Shown here piece by piece: positions 46,462 through 56,403 of a stretch of DNA of 64,000 nt. The notes beneath the pieces are model-generated. The model searched no databases. It saw only the letters and a program-made list of their open reading frames with translations, and had not been told where the DNA came from. Both the position numbers and the translations under genes were made by a program. Origin of the DNA: Siphonodentalium dalli (lineage: Eukaryota; Mollusca; Scaphopoda; Gadilida; Siphonodentaliidae); contig CP136063.1 of assembly GCA_032622095.1 (NCBI GenBank), positions 38,850,106 to 38,914,105 of the forward strand. The letters run 5' to 3'. How positions within the stretch are numbered: the first letter of the stretch is position 1; every line of letters starts with the position of its first letter.

Positions 46462-46511
46462 GTAAACAGTAAAAACATCTCTGATCGGCCGACTCATACC
46501 GCTATACTTAA

Positions 46512-46798
46512 AGTAATTGACCACCAATAACGTGGTGTCACCCCGTTAATATGGCGGTACTGATACCGCTTGTTAACGCGAACAAGTATGTGTGAGTAAA
46601 TACCTCCCCTCAAACAGTTCCATGAAAATCACCGCGGTATTCAACAAAATTAATGCGGTGCCCGCTAAAAGACCGCGGTATCATTATCGCCCAATACCGT
46701 AACTCCACCGCCATGACCGTCTTGATACCACTACCGTTTATTACCGGTATCACCGCGGTCATGACCAGGGTATCACCCGGTTTTTCTGGTCAATTACT
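46512..46798. mobile_element. 287-bp TTAA-type MITE, family C
   Basis: It is flanked by TTAA (46508-46511) and a mutated TTGA (46799-46802). The ends are AGTAATTGACCACC and the complement of AGTAATTGACCAGA. The interior has many inverted words built on ACCGCGGTAT. It sits inside the intron between the two PHD-gene exons (46462-47199). Confidence 0.7.
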
Positions 46799-47199
46799 TT
46801 GAGAATAGCGGTATATTACAGAAGTATTGATAAACGCAAAGTTGAATAAGACAAAATTGAAGAGTACATGTACCTTTAAGATGAGACATCCATCGTAACG
46901 GGGGAGTTTAGTTGCGGTTATCTAATTGTTAGGTACAATAGTTGGCTTATCATTTGTATGTAATTATTTATTATGTGTGGTGTACACTTTATTCTATAAT
47001 TATCCAAAATGGTTTCCACACAAACCCTTTAGATTTCTGTAAATTATGTACACATCCAATTCCTTCACATTTTAATTGGTAATTATAAATTTCCAATGAT
47101 TCGGATGGCGACAAATATGGTCGCGCAATTTAGAATAGCACATGCCAAGTGCGAGTAATGTGTTTAAAATTATGTTAACAAATATTTGTAAATTTTAAG

Positions 47200-47383
47200 G
47201 AAACCTGACATAATAGAAAAGCTACGGACATCAGTTGGAACAGAAAAGATTGCCAGTACAAGAGGATGTGGTAGTGGCCGCGGTCGTGGTGTTAAAAGAG
47301 GTCATGGTATCTCAGCGCTACGAGGACGTGTTGCAAGCAGGGGGAGGGGCAGAGGGAAGGACACAACTGACTTAGTTCAATAA
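47200..47383 (+). CDS. PHD-finger gene, terminal RGG-rich exon
   Basis: The frame opens at KPDIIEKLRTSVGTEKIAST and runs into an Arg/Gly-rich tail (GSGRGRGVKRGHGISALRG, then RVASRGRGRGKDTTDLVQ) ending in TAA at 47381-47383. If spliced from 46461 (…CACAG) to 47200 (GAAACC…), the split codon AG+G restores CYEHR-KPDIIEK in frame. RGG tails commonly bind RNA or mediate protein contacts. The acceptor (AAATTTTAAG) is weak. The minus-strand gene's exon 1 ends only 69 bp beyond, so the two genes converge. Confidence 0.55.
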
Positions 47384-47452
47384 ATAATTATCACTAACGG
47401 ATCATTGTAAATTCCTTCTAAATTTGTAGGGCGATATGCATAATTATCTTAC

Positions 47453-48312
47453 CTCATCAAGGTCGTCAACAGAACGACAAGCCTCTAACCAATGGTCTTC
47501 TGTTGGAAAACCTGGAGGAAGCCATGCCTTCGTTGTCTTGTTCTTTGCCTCGAGAACGAAATCTCCCTCGCCCTTACTTTGATGGCCGGATAGTGATAAG
47601 ACCAGACCTTGGTAGACAAACGCTTCCACCTCCTTTGGCATCATGACTCCAGTTGCTAAATATAGGAAGTATATCTCTCGTTAATTGGGAGCGTTAGATG
47701 AAAAGAATAACAGTGAAAGTTTTGTTAATGCTGCATTGAATATTTTATGGTTGCCTCTTCGCACACCAGCTCGAAATAGTTGGAATCCAAAGAGAAATGT
47801 GAATGTCATATTGAACATAAATGGTAAGTTTGAGTTCTTTGATTGATCAATATAATTGTACAGTCCTGATTCAGACAAAGGTTTGATTTGGCAAAATTTG
47901 AATAATTTATCATATCATCTTTAGTTGCTTCAAACAAAATATTAAGAATTTGCCAACTTTTATGGTGGTCACTGCATTTAAGACAAGTGGATAAAGCCGT
48001 TGCTGACTTAAATCCCAGCATTATGGCAAGGTCTTTGAGAACAATATTCCAAAAAAGTTTTAAAAAGGCTTTCACGAAATTGATTTCAAAGTGTCCCAAG
48101 TCCTGGCATTACAAGAATTGAACCATATTTTCGTTCGTTTGCTTGTGGTTTATAGTCACTGTTGTGGAAATCAGCGTGATGTTGAATAAATGAATCGATA
48201 CCTTTAACAGAGGCATGACATGTTTTACATTTGAAAATTGACTCAATTAATTTATTTGCAATGTTATATGGTGATCCATCACAACCAAGTATGGCCCACT
48301 GCCGCCCACCTT
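47453..48312 (-). pseudogene. Unknown minus-strand gene, large exon 1 with lesions
   Basis: From the acceptor TGTCTGCACAG (48313-48323) the frame reads GGRQWAILGCDGSPYNIANK, KCKTCHASVKGIDSFIQHH and LVMPGLG. After a one-base insertion near 48095 it continues HFEINFVKAFLKLFWNIVL, then CLKCSDHHKSWQI. A second frame change near 47912 leads to SESGLYNYIDQSKN, GVRRGNHKIFNAALTKLSLL, a stop at 47681-47683, then FVYQGLVLSLSGHQSKGEGD, AWLPPGFPTEDHWLEACR and DDLDE before the donor GTAAGA. The pattern (CxxC...H-H finger-like segment, GxGHxExN, DHHKSW, GDFVLEAKN, WLPPG-PTE-HWL) is, as far as I recall, shared by multi-copy uncharacterised invertebrate proteins possibly related to DUF6589. Function unknown; likely a pseudogene. 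Confidence 0.65.
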
Positions 48313-48319
48313 CTGTGCA

Positions 48320-49053
48320 GACAGCATCACGTCCGGTCGTAAGGTCACTTTAATAATTATGTTCACATCCGGTCGTAAGGTCGCTTTAATAATTATGTTC
48401 ATGTCCGGTCATAAGGTCGCTTTAATAATTATGTTCACGTAAGGTCGCTATAATAATTATGTTCACGTCCGGTCGCAAGGTCGCTTTAATAATTATGTTC
48501 ACGTCCGGTCGTAAGGTCACTTAATTATGTTCACATCCCGTCGTAAGATCGCTTTCATAATTATGTTCACGTCCGGTCGTAAGGTCACTTTAATAATTAT
48601 GTTCATATCCGGTCGTAAGGTCGCTTTAATAATTATGTTCACGCAAGGTCGCTATAATAATTATGTTCACATCCGGTCGTAAGGTCGCTTTAATAATTAT
48701 GTTCACGTCCGGTCGTAAGGTCGCTTTCATAATTATGTTCACGTCCGGTCGTAAGGTCGCTTAAATAATTATGTTCACGTCCGGTCATAAGGTCGCTTTA
48801 ATAATTATGTTCACATCCCGTCGTAATATCGCTTTCATAATTATGTTCACATCCGGTCGTAAGGTCACTTTAATAATTATGTTCACGTCCGGTCGTAAGG
48901 TCACTTTAATAATTATGTTCACATCCGGTCGTAAGGTCACTTTAATAATTATGTTCACATCCGGTCGTAAGGTCGCTTTAATAATTATGTTCACTTCCCG
49001 TCGTAAGATCGCTTTCATAATTATGTTCACATCCGGTCATAAGGTCGCTTTAA
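48320..49053. repeat. 36-bp minisatellite, left part (~20 units)
   Basis: Units read TTAATAATTATGTTCACG then TCCGGTCGTAAGGTCGCT, with occasional deletions (for example near 48437 and 48640). Because 36 is a multiple of three, stop-free frames arise on both strands with a 12-residue repeat (MFTSGRKVALII). These are artefacts. The array abuts the acceptor of minus-strand exon 1 and so probably lies in an upstream intron. Confidence 0.9.
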
Positions 49054-49573
49054 AGGTGGATTATCTCTTTGTAAACATGTATTATATAGTTACCGGGGTA
49101 TAAAATATTAGATTTGAATCGAAGACTCCTGTCCGGAAATGCTTCTATCGATTAATATTAATTTTATTTCGAATATTTTCTGGTCTAAAAAGGTGTGTTT
49201 GTTCAGCTAACGAACAATATTGGTTACTGTTAACAGAGACCAGAAATTATATTGTGCAATTTTGTCACAAATAAACGTTAATTATACTCATTATCGCTTA
49301 TATCTGTGGAACAAAACAGTACAAACAACCAATCTGTGACATTTGACATTCGTTGCGTAGCCGTAGGAACAGCCCAGTGCTCTATATCGCAATACGGTCT
49401 CATCCGAATGGTCGGTTCTAAAAATAGTAACATAAATGGGCCCGATTTAATATTCGAAATAAAATCAATATTAATTGATAGAAGCTTTTCCGGACATAGG
49501 TCTTCAGTTCATATCTATTATTTTATACCCACGCAACTATTTAAAATTTGTTATTTAAAGAGATAATCCATCT
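49054..49573 (+). mobile_element. TTAA MITE family B inserted in the 36-bp minisatellite
   Basis: The 520-bp element is flanked by TTAA (49050-49053 and 49574-49577). Its ends are AGGTGGATTATCTCTTT and the complement of AGATGGATTATCTCTTT. The minisatellite unit GCTTTAATAATTATG is restored exactly if the element and one TTAA are removed, so the insertion limits are certain. It is non-coding and nearly identical to 50666-51183. Confidence 0.95.
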
Positions 49574-49785
49574 TTAATAATTATGTTCACATCCGGTCGT
49601 AAGGTCGCTTTAATAATTATGTTCACGTCCGGTCGTAAGGTCGCTTTAATAATTATGTTCACGTCCGGTCGTAAGGTCGCTTTAATAATTATGTTCACGT
49701 CCGGTCGTAAGGTCGCTTTCATAATTATGTTCATGTCCGGTCGTAAGGTCCCTTTAATAATTATGTTCACGTCCAGTCCACAGGG
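49574..49785. repeat. 36-bp minisatellite, right part (~6 units)
   Basis: The same unit as the left part, resumed in phase after the MITE, and very homogeneous (ACGTCCGGTCGTAAGGTCGC). Confidence 0.9.
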
Positions 49786-49789
49786 ACTT

Positions 49790-50665
49790 TGTAGAAAAAA
49801 TATTTATAAAATATACATGTACATTTAACAAAACGGAAAGGGGCGACACCTTCTGGCACCCAAAAACCACTGTAGCATTGAATTAGGACTCACTACACAG
49901 ATTTTGGTCGTGTAAACGGAAATATCGTGTATATTTCGACTAACAAATGTGACAGAAGCTTTTCTTACCTTGTTAGATCATCAGAATATCCGTTTAAACG
50001 TGTTTTACAACTTTGAGGTGGGATAAAATTACAGTGGGTGACCATCAACATGCAGGGGAAATAACTCAATCTATCATACCACAATTGGTCTCTCAGAATA
50101 GGTCCCTCTATAAGGCGGTGTATAAAAGAAATGGTAACATTTCAACCTGGCAAATCAAGACTATCTTATATCATGTTCAACATAACAATTTTAACATTTA
50201 CAAGTATGCTACCGGTACGTAATTTAACGAGACCAATATTTCAGTAGTTTACACATTGTGAATGGAGTGTTCGTTACACAAAGGAAGGACCTCACAACAG
50301 AACAGAATAGAACTGTAACATTTGAATGTTCATATATATTTTTCTGTTGTATGTTATTTCATTATCATAATAAAACATTTTAAGTTGTACTTAAAGTGTA
50401 TATTAGGATATCATTGCTCTAGTTTATATTATATTTTGATTTCAACGTTTTGTAACTTTTGTTATACTATATAATATTCTTACGTATTTGATTTTCTTCC
50501 CAAAAACATAATTATAAAAAATGACACATGTAGGCCTACATGTGTATGCATAGAAGACTAGAAGGGAGGAAGATGATTTGAGAACAAGCATCAGATGCTT
50601 ATATAGAGCCATCTCTTCAGAAAAAAAACAGATTACATATAGTCAGAAGTGGAAGAGTAGATTAA
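49790..50665. other. Unassigned AT-rich DNA
   Basis: No gene is supported. The frame at 50013-50222 has no recognisable domain. A palindromic ACATGTAGGCCTACATGT lies at 50526-50543. Confidence 0.4.
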
Positions 50666-51183
50666 AGGTGGATTATCTCTTTGTAAACATGTATTATATA
50701 GTTACCGGGGTATAAAATATTAGATTTGAATCGAAGACTCCTGTCCGGAAATGCTTCTATCGATTAATATTAATTTTATTTCGAATATTTTCTGGTCTAA
50801 AAAGGTGTGTTTGTTCAGCTAACGAACAATGGTGGTTACTGTTAACAGACCAGAAATTATATTGTGCAATTTTGTCACAAATAGATGTTAATTATACTCG
50901 TTATCGCTTATATCGTTGGAACAAAACAATACAAACAACCAATCTGTGACATTTGACATTCGTTGCGTAGCCGTGGGAACAGCCCAGTGCTCTATATCGC
51001 AATAAGGTCTCATCCGAATGGTCGGTTCTAAAAATAGTAACATAAATGGGCCCGATTTTATATTCGAAATAAAATCAATATTAATTGATAGAAGCTTTTC
51101 CGGACATAGGTCTTCAGTTCATATCTATTATTTTATACCCACGGAACTATTTAAAATTTGTTATTTAAAGAGATAATCCATCT
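50666..51183 (+). mobile_element. TTAA MITE family B, second near-identical copy
   Basis: It is flanked by TTAA (50662-50665 and 51184-51187). It differs from the 49054 copy by a handful of substitutions and a 2-bp deletion, implying recent activity of an unseen transposase source. Confidence 0.95.
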
Positions 51184-51364
51184 TTAAGTAAAAGAGATAA
51201 AGAGCATGATGAGAAGATTAATGAACTAATGGATTACAGTTGGGTAGAACAAAGGAAAAAAACCAAAACAATTAGCACATATTTACAATGATCACTTATG
51301 TTATGCATGATATTGTGTTACATATGAAAAATTAAAACATTATGTAGAGTGGATTCACCACTAT

Positions 51365-51690
51365 GGCAATACCTTTGTAAAAAAACGGGTTTTGCAAATA
51401 AACAATCCAAAATCAAGTTATCATCTGGAAACCAACAAAAGTAGCAGAAAACCTGAATTTTCTAAGTCCAAAAAAGGGGCGTAACTCAGGAAAAAATGGG
51501 CGGACGAAACCGCAGTTATGGGGAAATCTTGTCCCCCCCGGCTGGTCTATTAGCATACCAATGATCAACTGAATTGAGTTGGCAAAACCAAAGTTATGAG
51601 TTGAAACGTTCGTACGGACGGAAGGACGGACGGACGGAGGGCTCCACTATATACCCCCAAATCTCCATCGGAGATCGGGGGCATAATAAA
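51365..51690. repeat. Dispersed repeat with GGAC tail and GGGGGCATAA end
   Basis: It contains GGGGCGTAACTCAGGAAAAA, CAAAGTTATGAGTTGAAACG, then ACGGACGGAAGGACGGACGG and ends ATCGGGGGCATAATAAA. This layout resembles an abundant interspersed repeat I know from bivalve and other mollusc genomes. It supports, but does not prove, a molluscan or lophotrochozoan origin. Confidence 0.55.
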
Positions 51691-53262
51691 TAGTTTAACT
51701 CAAGCCTAAATTGAGTTATTTAAGTTTTAAATTCCAACTAAATCGGTAAATCCCGTGTCCTGATTTTTTCAATATTCAATCATCGTAGTAAACAACGTTT
51801 AGAACGACTAACGAAATTTGGGGAATACGAAAACCCAGAATACGTCCCCCTTTCGCTCACAATATTACACAAACCCTCCGACTTCCCTTCGAAATATTTA
51901 TTACAAGAGAATTCACCAAATGAATCGACGACTGATCAGGACCATCATCAGGTGATAGATCGATATGAATGCCAGTTACCACTGCGATTGGTTAAAACCA
52001 AATTGTATAGAATTAGGGCTTCAACCCGCCCAACAATACATGGTGTCCTTGCTTGGCCGAATTCCAAAAGTTATGTACTACAAGCGTTTGGACTTTGCTA
52101 AAAGACTGAACCTGATTGTCAAATTTGTCTCGACGGTAAACCACATTTCCAGTTGTCAAGCGACGCAAGTGTCATCGGGAATAGCATATATATTTACTCA
52201 ACATAGTTGAACATATCGAGTTAGAAAAGGATACTATAGTATAGAACACTTAGTTTTGGCATAGACGAGATAATGGTTTTATTAATTACCAGAATTTGTC
52301 AAGTCACCAGAACGAAATTGTCCGAATAGCGGAATTTAACCAGTGAATTTACTTTTCATTCCGAATATTGATCGAGCATGAGGTTGTCACTGGTTGAGTG
52401 GTTGTGTATCGGGTATGTTATTCCCCCCGACGTCAACTTGTCAAAATTAATGACAATGATGTGATTCTAGCGAACAGTGAGAAATTGTTCAGTTTCTTGT
52501 ATCTGTTTAAAAAAAAAACGCGATTATATCGTTAACAGCGGTTTTAATTTCCAAAAATAGCGGTTTTTATTTTCGTTAATATCGTCCAGCCCTACCCATC
52601 AGCTTACCGATACTTCAATATTTGGAAAAAAAATTCGAACGCATCATCGGCATTCGGCACTGGAATATTAGCCCACCTATAGAGAATCAACACTTTCAAT
52701 AAATTTCAACATGCTTATAATATCGTATCTTTTTGAAGTATTTACGATTAGTTTCCACGACGATGTAAATTTAATCAGTTTCCAAATAATTTTTTTTTTA
52801 ATTAAATGGCAATACGAAACGCTCCTTCTTTCTACCATATAAGGCAATAATAAACAAGTCACAAAGCTGCATATAACTCCAACTTAAATGTGGGTAAATG
52901 CGCCAAGAAAACTGATCGAGTGTAAAATAAGTGTTAAGATACACATATACTAATACATCGTCGCCTTGTCTTGCGTCATCCTTATATTAGACAAATACTA
53001 TTTTCCTCCTGGCAAAAAAAAAACCTTTAAGGCCGCCTGTCTTTTTACAAAGATTGCTGATCGCAAGCCCAGATAAAGGACGAGGGGAGTTTAAACAAGT
53101 CGATAGTACTAGTCGTGATAGAAATTATTAGTCTTCTCGCGAACAAAGCAATTCAATTATTACCTATCGCTGATTAACCAAGCAGTAGGCCTACCTGTAA
53201 ATGACGAAATACCAAGCTGAAGTTTTCGCGATCGCCGCACTGTTTTACGCTCACCTAGTTCC
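51691..53262. other. Unassigned DNA with a solo hAT-like end
   Basis: Near 52550-52598 the sequence TATCGTCCAGCCCTA resembles a hAT right end, but no left end was found. No gene is recognised. Confidence 0.35.
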
Positions 53263-53266
53263 ATAA

Positions 53267-53716
53267 GGTTAGAAGGAACTAAATAAGTAGAATTACGTCC
53301 CTTTCGTTTTTACAGGGTATCTCGAATACGAGTTTAAAAAATTCTGGCGCGCGATTGGCGTATAATATGTCAAATAATTTTTCAAATTCAAGAAATATAA
53401 TACCCATAGCATGTAAAAACGTGGGCGTTTCCTAGTCTGAAATGCGTTCGTGTCCAAACAATGGCGGGATATTGAGGCTGTGTATTGGCTTTCGTCAGAC
53501 TGTCAAATTCTGTGCAAAAAGTGGGGTAGTGTGGAAAACATATGCTGGTTTTTTAAAAAGGCGTGGCTCGAAAGGTACTCCTATGTGCGAACAGATTCCG
53601 AAAGGGTTGGTCTTTACGAACGCATGCATCGTGCACTTCGGAACTCGAAAATTTAGCGTGGGCGTGGTCAAACGTTAACACTGTGGCCTATGGAAAACAT
53701 TTAGTTCCTTCTAACC
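53267..53716. mobile_element. E module, copy 1
   Basis: The terminal inverted repeats are 18 bp and perfect: GGTTAGAAGGAACTAAAT and its complement. The 450-bp interior has open frames that repeat in each copy but match no domain. Inner E copies are flanked by TAA on both sides, whereas the outermost flanks are ATAA. Confidence 0.85.
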
Positions 53717-54608
53717 TAAAGCAGAAAAATCGAATTTTTCGTATTTCGGCTTATGATGGACAAAGGTGGTGAAAAATCACATAATTGTGATCTGATTTGC
53801 GAAGCATACATAGTTAGACATTACATTACGCCAGAATTTGGATTTTATTGCCATTTTTCAGGAAGTGGGGAATATTTGCACCTAATAACCTTAGTGAGAT
53901 TTTCATTTATTTATCGTTATTCTGTATCTGGTGTGCCACTTTAAGAGAGAAATAACCTCACATCGATATCTTTATCTATTTGTGGACATCTGACCATCAG
54001 CATAAACTTGATGTCTCGAGTATTTTTAACCATGCAGCTGCCAACTTGTCGACCACTTGGAAATTCCTATCTTCCTGATGCAAGGGGGGTGGGGGTGTAA
54101 AAATCTAACTATTTATTCAGAAACCCGGACAATTTTGGTCAACTAAGCATATCATCTGAAACATGATTTGCACGTATTGTCTATGCCGCTATATACATGC
54201 GCTTCATGCCCATTAAAGGCACCTTCTGTTATTTTAATTACCAAATTTTACCAAAATTTCCACATATTTTAAGAATTTTCCCAAATATGGCAAATCTCGG
54301 CATGAGATGACCCCGAGACACCCATAATTTTTTATGTTGAACTGCAGACAGTACTGATCAATTCCCAACTATTAATTCTTTTATTTAGGAAGGGACGTTC
54401 CCATCATTGGCAACGACATGGACAAATTTCCACCAAAATTTCCCCAGTAGATCAACCATCTTCAGATACAGTGGGGTTAAAATAACCATGATTGCTGGGG
54501 AACGAGAACAAAGAAATGTGTAAAATCAGTTTTATTTAGCATAGATATGACACAGCTTCACGCAGAGGTAGTAGGAATTACATAGGGTCATGTTTGCACA
54601 TCTCTTAA

Positions 54609-55058
54609 GGTTAGAAGGAACTAAATAAGTAGAATTACGTCCCTTTCGTTTTTACAGGGTATCTCGAATACGAGTTTAAAAAATTCTGGCGCGCGATTGG
54701 CGTATAATATGTCAAATAATTTTTCAAATTCAAGAAATATAATACCCATAGCATGTAAAAACGTGGGCGTTTCCTAGTCTGAAATGCGTTCGTGTCCAAA
54801 CAATGGCGGGATATTGAGGCTGTGTATTGGCTTTCGTCAGACTGTCAAATTCTGTGCAAAAAGTGGGGTAGTGTGGAAAACATATGCTGGTTTTTTAAAA
54901 AGGCGTGGCTCGAAAGGTACTCCTATGTGCGAACAGATTCCGAAAGGGTTGGTCTTTACGAACGCATGCATCGTGCACTTCGGAACTCGAAAATTTAGCG
55001 TGGGCGTGGTCAAACGTTAACACTGTGGCCTATGGAAAACATTTAGTTCCTTCTAACC
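54609..55058. mobile_element. E module, copy 2
   Basis: It appears identical to copy 1. The left flank is CTCTTAA and the right flank TAAAGCAG, so a TAA duplication from an ancestral insertion into L sequence is plausible. Confidence 0.85.
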
Positions 55059-55949
55059 TAAAGCAGAAAAATCGAATTTTTCGTATTTCGGCTTATGATG
55101 GACAAAGGTGGTGAAAAATCACATAATTGTGATCTGATTTGCGAAGCATACATAGTTAGACATTACATTACGCCAGAATTTGGATTTTATTGCCATTTTT
55201 CAGGAAGTGGGGAATATTTGCACCTAATAACCTTAGTGAGATTTTCATTTATTTATCGTTATTCTGTATCTGGTGTGCCACTTTAAGAGAGAAATAACCT
55301 CACATCGATATCTTTATCTATTTGTGGACATCTGACCATCAGCATAAACTTGATGTCTCGAGTATTTTTAACCATGCAGCTGCCAACTTGTCGACCACTT
55401 GGAAATTCCTATCTTCCTGATGCAAGGGGGGTGGGGTGTAAAAATCTAACTATTTATTCAGAAACCCGGACAATTTTGGTCAACTAAGCATATCATCTGA
55501 AACATGATTTGCACGTATTGTCTATGCCGCTATATACATGCGCTTCATGCCCATTAAAGGCACCTTCTGTTATTTTAATTACCAAATTTTACCAAAATTT
55601 CCACATATTTTAAGAATTTTCCCAAATATGGCAAATCTCGGCATGAGATGACCCCGAGACACCCATAATTTTTTATGTTGAACTGCAGACAGTACTGATC
55701 AATTCCCAACTATTAATTCTTTTATTTAGGAAGGGACGTTCCCATCATTGGCAACGACATGGACAAATTTCCACCAAAATTTCCCCAGTAGATCAACCAT
55801 CTTCAGATACAGTGGGGTTAAAATAACCATGATTGCTGGGGAACGAGAACAAAGAAATGTGTAAAATCAGTTTTATTTAGCATAGATATGACACAGCTTC
55901 ACGCAGAGGTAGTAGGAATTACATAGGGTCATGTTTGCACATCTCTTAA

Positions 55950-56399
55950 GGTTAGAAGGAACTAAATAAGTAGAATTACGTCCCTTTCGTTTTTACAGGG
56001 TATCTCGAATACGAGTTTAAAAAATTCTGGCGCGCGATTGGCGTATAATATGTCAAATAATTTTTCAAATTCAAGAAATATAATACCCATAGCATGTAAA
56101 AACGTGGGCGTTTCCTAGTCTGAAATGCGTTCGTGTCCAAACAATGGCGGGATATTGAGGCTGTGTATTGGCTTTCGTCAGACTGTCAAATTCTGTGCAA
56201 AAAGTGGGGTAGTGTGGAAAACATATGCTGGTTTTTTAAAAAGGCGTGGCTCGAAAGGTACTCCTATGTGCGAACAGATTCCGAAAGGGTTGGTCTTTAC
56301 GAACGCATGCATCGTGCACTTCGGAACTCGAAAATTTAGCGTGGGCGTGGTCAAACGTTAACACTGTGGCCTATGGAAAACATTTAGTTCCTTCTAACC
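55950..56399. mobile_element. E module, copy 3
   Basis: It appears identical to copies 1 and 2. Its right flank is the unique sequence ATAATATGAACTCGG, not L. Confidence 0.85.
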
Positions 56400-56403
56400 A
56401 TAA

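Larger units (their letters stand above)
53267..56399. mobile_element. Tandem composite E-L-E-L-E
   Basis: Three 450-bp E modules (53267-53716, 54609-55058, 55950-56399) alternate with two L modules (53717-54608, 892 bp; 55059-55949, 891 bp). Repeats are essentially identical: the only difference I see is one G in a G-run (54083-54101 versus 55425-55442). The outer flanks are ATAA on both sides (53263-53266, 56400-56403), consistent with a 4-bp target duplication for the whole block or for one ancestral E. No transposase is encoded. Confidence 0.9.

Noticed and set aside
48771-49103. 110-residue frame with a 12-residue repeat
   Set aside because: It arises from the 36-bp minisatellite, which is stop-free on both strands because 36 is divisible by three.
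48320-49785. CRISPR-like regular repeats
   Set aside because: Units are contiguous 36-bp tandem repeats without unique spacers, in a eukaryotic context.
52550-52598. hAT element end
   Set aside because: Only a right-end-like CCAGCCCTA is seen, with no left partner or target duplication.
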